From contig NZ_FNKB01000001.1 of NCBI RefSeq assembly GCF_900102345.1, positions 868,001-932,000 of the forward strand: a DNA stretch of 64,000 nt. The letters run 5' to 3'. The notes below the pieces were generated by a model, which saw only the letters and a list, made by a program, of their open reading frames with translations, ran no database searches and had not been told where the DNA came from. The stretch is from Leucobacter chromiiresistens. GTDB lineage: Bacteria > Actinomycetota > Actinomycetes > Actinomycetales > Microbacteriaceae. The position numbers were made by a program, and so were the translations under genes. Every line of letters begins with the position of its first letter. Within the stretch, counting starts at the first letter, position 1. Positions 60,220-64,000 of this stretch are shown piece by piece.

Positions 60220-62456
60220 ACACGGCCACGGACATCGCCGAGCCACTGCAGCTCGACGTCTCAGGCATGACCTGCGCCGCATGCGCGGGCCGCGTCGAGC
60301 GTGCCCTGAACAAGGTCGACGGCGTCACCGCGAGCGTGAACTACGCGACCGAGCGCGCCATCGTTTCCGGCCTCGGCACCGCGCGAGCGAGCGAGGCCCT
60401 CGAGCGCGTCGAGAAAGCCGGCTACGGCGCCCGCATCCACGACGACGCCGACGACGCCTGGTCGAAGCGCGCCACCGAGGTACGCATCACCTCGCTACGC
60501 AGACGGCTCATCCTCGCCGCCGTGCTCACCGTGCCGCTCATGGATCTCACGATTGTGCTCGCCCTCGTCCCCGAGTGGCGCTTCCCCGGCTGGGAGTGGC
60601 TCTGCGTCGCCCTCGCCGTCCCGATCGTCACCTGGGCGGCCTGGCCGTTCCACAAGGCCACCCTCAGAAACCTCCGCCATGGCGACGTCAGCATGGACAC
60701 CCTCGTCTCCCTCGGCATCACCGCCTCCTTCGGCTGGTCGGTCGTGACGCTGCTGTTCGGCATCGAAGGGAGCGGGGCCGGGTACTGGCTCGGCATCGGC
60801 GCCACCCCAGAGGGGGCGAACGCCATCTACCTCGACGTCGCAGCCGGCATGACGACCTTCCAGCTCGCGGGCCGCTACTTCGAAACCCGCTCCCGCCGTA
60901 AAGCGGGCGACGTGCTCGGCGCCCTGAGCGAGCTCGCCGCCACGCACGTCCGCATCCAACGCGACGGCACCGAGGAGATTGTGCCCGCCTCGGCACTCCG
61001 CGTCGACGACGTGTTCGTCGTGCTCCCCGGCGAAACCCTCCCCGCCGACGGCATCGTGATCGCGGGCCTCTCCGACATCGACGCCAGTATGCTCACCGGC
61101 GAACCGCTCCCCGTCGCAGCCGGCAGCGGTGACACCGTGATCGGCGGCACAATCAGCATCAACGGTCGCCTCGAGGTGCGCACGAGTTCCGTGGGTGCGC
61201 ACACCCAGCTCGCGCAGATGGCCGCCCTCGCCGAGCAAGCCCAGGCACGCAAAGCGCGCGTGCAGACCCTCGTGGATCGCGTCACCCGCTACTTCGTGCC
61301 CGGCGTGATCGTCCTCGCCATCCTCGTCACCGCCGGGTGGATGCTCGCCGGCCGCTCCTTCGAGGAAGCCTTCGGGATCGGCATCTCCACCCTCATCATC
61401 GCCTGCCCCTGCGCCTTGGGGCTCGCCACCCCAACCGCGCTCATGGTCGGCATCGGCCGCGGCGCCAGCCTCGGGATCCTCGTCAAGGGGCAGGACGCGC
61501 TCGAGGCGAGCGGCACGATCAGCACCGTGGTGCTCGACAAGACCGGCACCCTCACCACCGGCGAGATGAGCGTGCGCAGCATCGCCACCGTCCCTGGCGT
61601 CGCAGAGCACGAGCTATTGCGCCTCGCCGCCTCAGTCGAGCAAGGGTCTGAGCACCTCATCGCCCGAGCCATCGTCGCGGCCGCGAATCAGCAGATCACC
61701 GACCTCGACCCCGTCAGAGACTTCGTCGCCGTACCCGGCCGGGGCGCTTCTGGCACCGTCGCCGGCGACACCGTCATGATCGGCAGCCTCGCTTACCTAA
61801 ACGAGCAGGGCGTGTCCACCGGTGCCGCCCGCGTCTACCTCAGCGAAGCCGACCCCACGGAATCGGCCGTGTTCGTCGCCCAGGCGGGACGCCTCATCGG
61901 ACGCTTCGGCCTCGCCGACACCATCAAATTGAATGCCCGAGCTGCGATCCAGGCGCTCCGGCAGCAGGGTCTCACCACGGTGCTGCTCACCGGCGACTCC
62001 CGCGTCGTCGCCGAGGAGATCGCCGGCACCCTCGGCATCGACCGCGTCTGTGCCGAAGTGCTGCCCGCCGAGAAGGCCGATGCGATCCGCGAGCTGCAAG
62101 CCGCGGGGGAGCGTGTCGCCATGGTCGGCGACGGCATCAATGACGCCGTCGCCCTCGCCGCCGCCGACCTCGGCCTTGCCGTCGTTTCCGGCACCGACAT
62201 CGCCCTCAAGTCGGCCGATATTATCCTCGTGCGGGAAGATCTCGCCGTGATCCCCGAGGCGATCGAGCTGTCGCGGCGTACCCTGCGCACCATCCGAGTG
62301 AACCTGGGCTGGGCGTTTGGCTACAATCTCGCCGCGATCCCGATCGCCTCCGCCGGATTCCTGAACCCCCTGATCGCTGCCGGTGCGATGGCGCTCTCCT
62401 CGGTGCTCGTCGTGTTCAACAGCCTCCGGCTGCAGAACTACCGCCGCAGGGCCTAG
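60216..62456 (+). CDS. copA: Copper-exporting P1B-type ATPase CopA
   Basis: A 746-aa pump with N-terminal HMA (SGMTCAACAGRVE, residues 16-28), eight helices, CPC motif (C397-P-C399), TGEP, and DKTGTLT (D441). Two unusual changes: the His-Pro dipeptide of the ATP-binding loop reads H480-L481 (SEHLIARAIV), and the hinge reads GDGINDAVAL with V645 in place of Pro. GTG start overlaps the upstream stop. Confidence 0.93.
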   Translation: MNTATDIAEPLQLDVSGMTCAACAGRVERALNKVDGVTASVNYATERAIVSGLGTARASEALERVEKAGYGARIHDDADDAWSKRATEVRITSLRRRLILAAVLTVPLMDLTIVLALVPEWRFPGWEWLCVALAVPIVTWAAWPFHKATLRNLRHGDVSMDTLVSLGITASFGWSVVTLLFGIEGSGAGYWLGIGATPEGANAIYLDVAAGMTTFQLAGRYFETRSRRKAGDVLGALSELAATHVRIQRDGTEEIVPASALRVDDVFVVLPGETLPADGIVIAGLSDIDASMLTGEPLPVAAGSGDTVIGGTISINGRLEVRTSSVGAHTQLAQMAALAEQAQARKARVQTLVDRVTRYFVPGVIVLAILVTAGWMLAGRSFEEAFGIGISTLIIACPCALGLATPTALMVGIGRGASLGILVKGQDALEASGTISTVVLDKTGTLTTGEMSVRSIATVPGVAEHELLRLAASVEQGSEHLIARAIVAAANQQITDLDPVRDFVAVPGRGASGTVAGDTVMIGSLAYLNEQGVSTGAARVYLSEADPTESAVFVAQAGRLIGRFGLADTIKLNARAAIQALRQQGLTTVLLTGDSRVVAEEIAGTLGIDRVCAEVLPAEKADAIRELQAAGERVAMVGDGINDAVALAAADLGLAVVSGTDIALKSADIILVREDLAVIPEAIELSRRTLRTIRVNLGWAFGYNLAAIPIASAGFLNPLIAAGAMALSSVLVVFNSLRLQNYRRRA

Positions 62457-62461
62457 CCGGG

Positions 62462-63280
62462 GTGCCCCAGATGCGACCGCCCCAGTATGCGCGCTTCGAC
62501 GTCGCCCCGATCTCGAAGCGCCGACTGCGCTGGGAGCTCACGATCGTGCTCGCCCTGTCCTTCGGCTACGCGGGCGTGCAGTCGATCATCACGATCCTGC
62601 GCCGCCTCAGCCAAGAGACCGTGCTCGCCTCACAGACCGCCACGATCAACCGGCCGCTCGCCGAGCAGTCCCTTTTCGACCTCGCCTACCAGCTGCCCGG
62701 CTTCATCGGGGAACTCGCGCCCGTCGGACTCGTGGCGTACCTGCTCTGGCGCAGTGCCGCCCCGCGCCTCGGGAACCTCGGCCTCGGCCGGCTCCCCGGC
62801 AAGAGCGGCCAGTGGTGGCTGGCCGACGCCGGCTGGGGCGTCGTGCTCGCGGCTGCGATCGGCATCCCGGGACTCGTGTTCTATCTCTTCTCGCGCATCA
62901 TCAACGCGAACGTCGTGCCGACCGCTCTCGACGCCTACTGATGGATAGTGCCCGTGCTGATCCTCTCCGCTCTGCGCGCAGCCCTCGGCGAAGAGCTCAT
63001 CGTCGTCGCCTACTTCTTCGATCGCATGCGCCGGCTCGGGGTCGGCCCGCTCGCCACCATCGTCTCGAGCGCGCTGCTGCGCGGCAGCTACCCCTTCTAC
63101 CAGGGCATCGGCGCGTTCATCGGCAACATCGTGATGGGGCTCCTCTTCGGCTGGGTGTACCACCGCTGGGGGCGGTCGTTGCCGCTCATCATCGCGCACT
63201 GGCTGCTCAACATCGTCAGCTTCGTCGGCTGCCCGCTCGCACTGCTGCTCTGGCCCGCCCTCTTCGAAGTCGCGCCCTAG
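62462..63280 (+). pseudogene. CPBP-family intramembrane protease interrupted by in-frame TGA
   Basis: GTG 62462 opens a membrane protein that reads LDAY-stop-WIVPVLILSALRAALGEELIVVAYFF. TGA at 62939-62941 stands where Trp is expected (AYWWIVP), and the same frame continues to 63280 without other stops. Motif 1 (EE in ALGEELIVV) and later FIGNIVM and AHWLLNIV are the Abi/CPBP elements. The second half could restart at GTG 62948 but would lack the first helices. A single G-to-A change explains the stop. Confidence 0.85.
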
Positions 63281-63283
63281 CCG

Positions 63284-63898
63284 CTACCCGTTCATGAGCA
63301 GCAGCATCGCTGCCATACCCGCCGCCATCAGGCAGTGGCAGAGCGCATGCAGCCGCTCGCCGCGGATCGTCGCCGCACGGTACGTCCACCACAGCGCGAT
63401 CGCCGCACTGCCTGCGACAAAGACCCCGTTCAGCACGTCGACCCAGAGCGGGGTCGACATCGCCATCATTATCGCCCCGTCAGCGGCCTCACCGTGGCCG
63501 CCACCATGCTCCCCGCTGCTCATGTCCGCCATGAGCAGCGGCATCACCGCGATCATCCACACCATCGCGGCCGCGAGCCAGATGTGCCCGGCGAGATCCA
63601 CGCGACGGGCCAACAGCGCCGCCTTCCAGAGTCCCGGCATCAGCGCGAGCGCGAGCACGGTGAAGACCACGATCTGCGCCCAGTTCGATGCCGCCGGAAT
63701 CGACATCATCCAGCACATCGCGATCATCCCGGCGCTCATCACCAGGTGCATGAGGTGGATCGCCAGCGACTCGAGCACCGGGCCGCGCGGCGCCCCAGCC
63801 GACGGTCGATGCGCGATGAGGCGCACGAGGCAGTACACCCCGGTGAACGCGAAGACGACGGTGAGGATCAGATTCCACGGGGCAGTCAGCATACCCAC
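63284..63898 (-). CDS. DUF5134-like Met/His-rich membrane protein
   Basis: A 204-aa protein with about six helices and many Met residues (HLMHLVMSAGMIAMCWMMS; MADMSSGEHGGGHGE; LHALCHCLMAAGMAAMLLLM). Proteins annotated DUF5134 of this kind are common in actinobacterial copper clusters. Convergent with the CPBP gene, 3 bp away. Start ATG 63898 lies just before a BlaI-type operator. Copper binding is inferred from composition. Confidence 0.7.
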   Translation of the reverse strand: MGMLTAPWNLILTVVFAFTGVYCLVRLIAHRPSAGAPRGPVLESLAIHLMHLVMSAGMIAMCWMMSIPAASNWAQIVVFTVLALALMPGLWKAALLARRVDLAGHIWLAAAMVWMIAVMPLLMADMSSGEHGGGHGEAADGAIMMAMSTPLWVDVLNGVFVAGSAAIALWWTYRAATIRGERLHALCHCLMAAGMAAMLLLMNG

Positions 63899-63908
63899 GA
63901 GCTTACAA

Positions 63909-63921
63909 CTACATCATGTAG
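63909..63921. promoter_or_regulatory. BlaI-type operator, right end
   Basis: CTACATCATGTAG, a perfect CTACA-N3-TGTAG palindrome directly upstream of the DUF5134-like gene and probably also controlling a divergent gene beyond the window. The remaining 79 bp contain GGGGCAGGGGAGGA, which may be a ribosome site of that gene. Confidence 0.7.
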
Positions 63922-64000
63922 AGTACGGGCGAGGCCCGCACCCCTCACAGTTCCCCGAACCAGGGGCAGGGGAGGACACGCCCCGGGCGCCCGGCGCGGC

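Noticed and set aside
1..64000. CRISPR arrays, rRNA genes and further tRNA genes
   Set aside because: Nothing seen apart from tRNA-Ser(GCU).

Overview
The window is high-GC actinobacterial DNA, most likely from a Microbacteriaceae-type organism. Supporting signs are LAXTG-type sorting, an LCP wall enzyme, a palindromic TCGAAC-N4-GTTCGA SOS box and probably leaderless metal-sensor genes. There are two parts. Positions 1-7924 look like ordinary chromosome: two tandem exonuclease III-family genes, a large LuxR/LAL regulator, a cell-wall-anchored surface protein, an LCP protein and tRNA-Ser(GCU). From the tRNA 3' end to the end of the window everything looks like accessory DNA: a tRNA-targeting integrase and excisionase, then about 55 kb of metal, sulfur and redox genes with many scars of earlier mobile elements.

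The most striking feature is at 10.6-27.7 kb. A umuDC operon with a perfect SOS box has its umuC gene cut into three exact pieces (27244-27053, 18144-18082, 11669-10662). Joined, these give one in-frame 420-residue UmuC with no base lost or duplicated. The two interrupting segments, 11670-18081 (6.4 kb, CmtR-regulated metal ATPase) and 18145-27052 (8.9 kb, mercury resistance), are related transposons in opposite orientation, 63 bp apart. Each carries a 372-aa tyrosine recombinase, a small Xre-like HTH protein and a large protein with an array of zinc ribbons (about 6 or 10) ahead of a recombinase-like C-terminus. They share end motifs: TAYTGGTAG at the cargo end and TTGCA-N5-TGCRA exactly 12 nt inside the recombinase end. 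The three-gene size pattern and the lack of target duplication recall Tn554 (TnpA/B/C, inserts in radC), but gene order, the zinc-ribbon arrays and the umuC target differ. I know no named family that matches.

27.8-29.8 kb is lower-GC cargo of unknown function (DUF2510/TM2, DUF6338 and a 59-aa protein). 30.0-34.7 kb is a persulfide/sulfite module controlled by a CstR-like repressor with two GC-rich operators (DsrE, Cys-rich miniproteins, thioredoxin, persulfide dioxygenase-rhodanese, TauE exporter, DUF4395, rhodanese lipoprotein). 34.8-38.3 kb is a second CmtR-CadD unit, a deletion or insertion scar with a resolvase::CmtR chimeric ORF, and a second metal ATPase.

38.3-50.8 kb is a long co-directional operon for extracytoplasmic proteins: CtaG, a complete system II cytochrome c maturation set (TlpA, CcdA, ResB, DsbA-like, CcsA), a dedicated Lnt/LspA lipoprotein pair and two M23 hydrolases. 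After a decayed quinone oxidoreductase come SURF1, small membrane proteins, a DUF1624-like acetyltransferase, and a CDF exporter with an ArsR repressor. 56.6-64 kb is a copper module: BlaI/CopY-type repressor, M56 peptidase, CopZ, CopD-CtaG fusion and CopA. Three similar palindromes CTACA-N3-TGTAG mark its promoters. The module ends in a CPBP protease gene with an in-frame TGA and a Met/His-rich DUF5134-like membrane protein.
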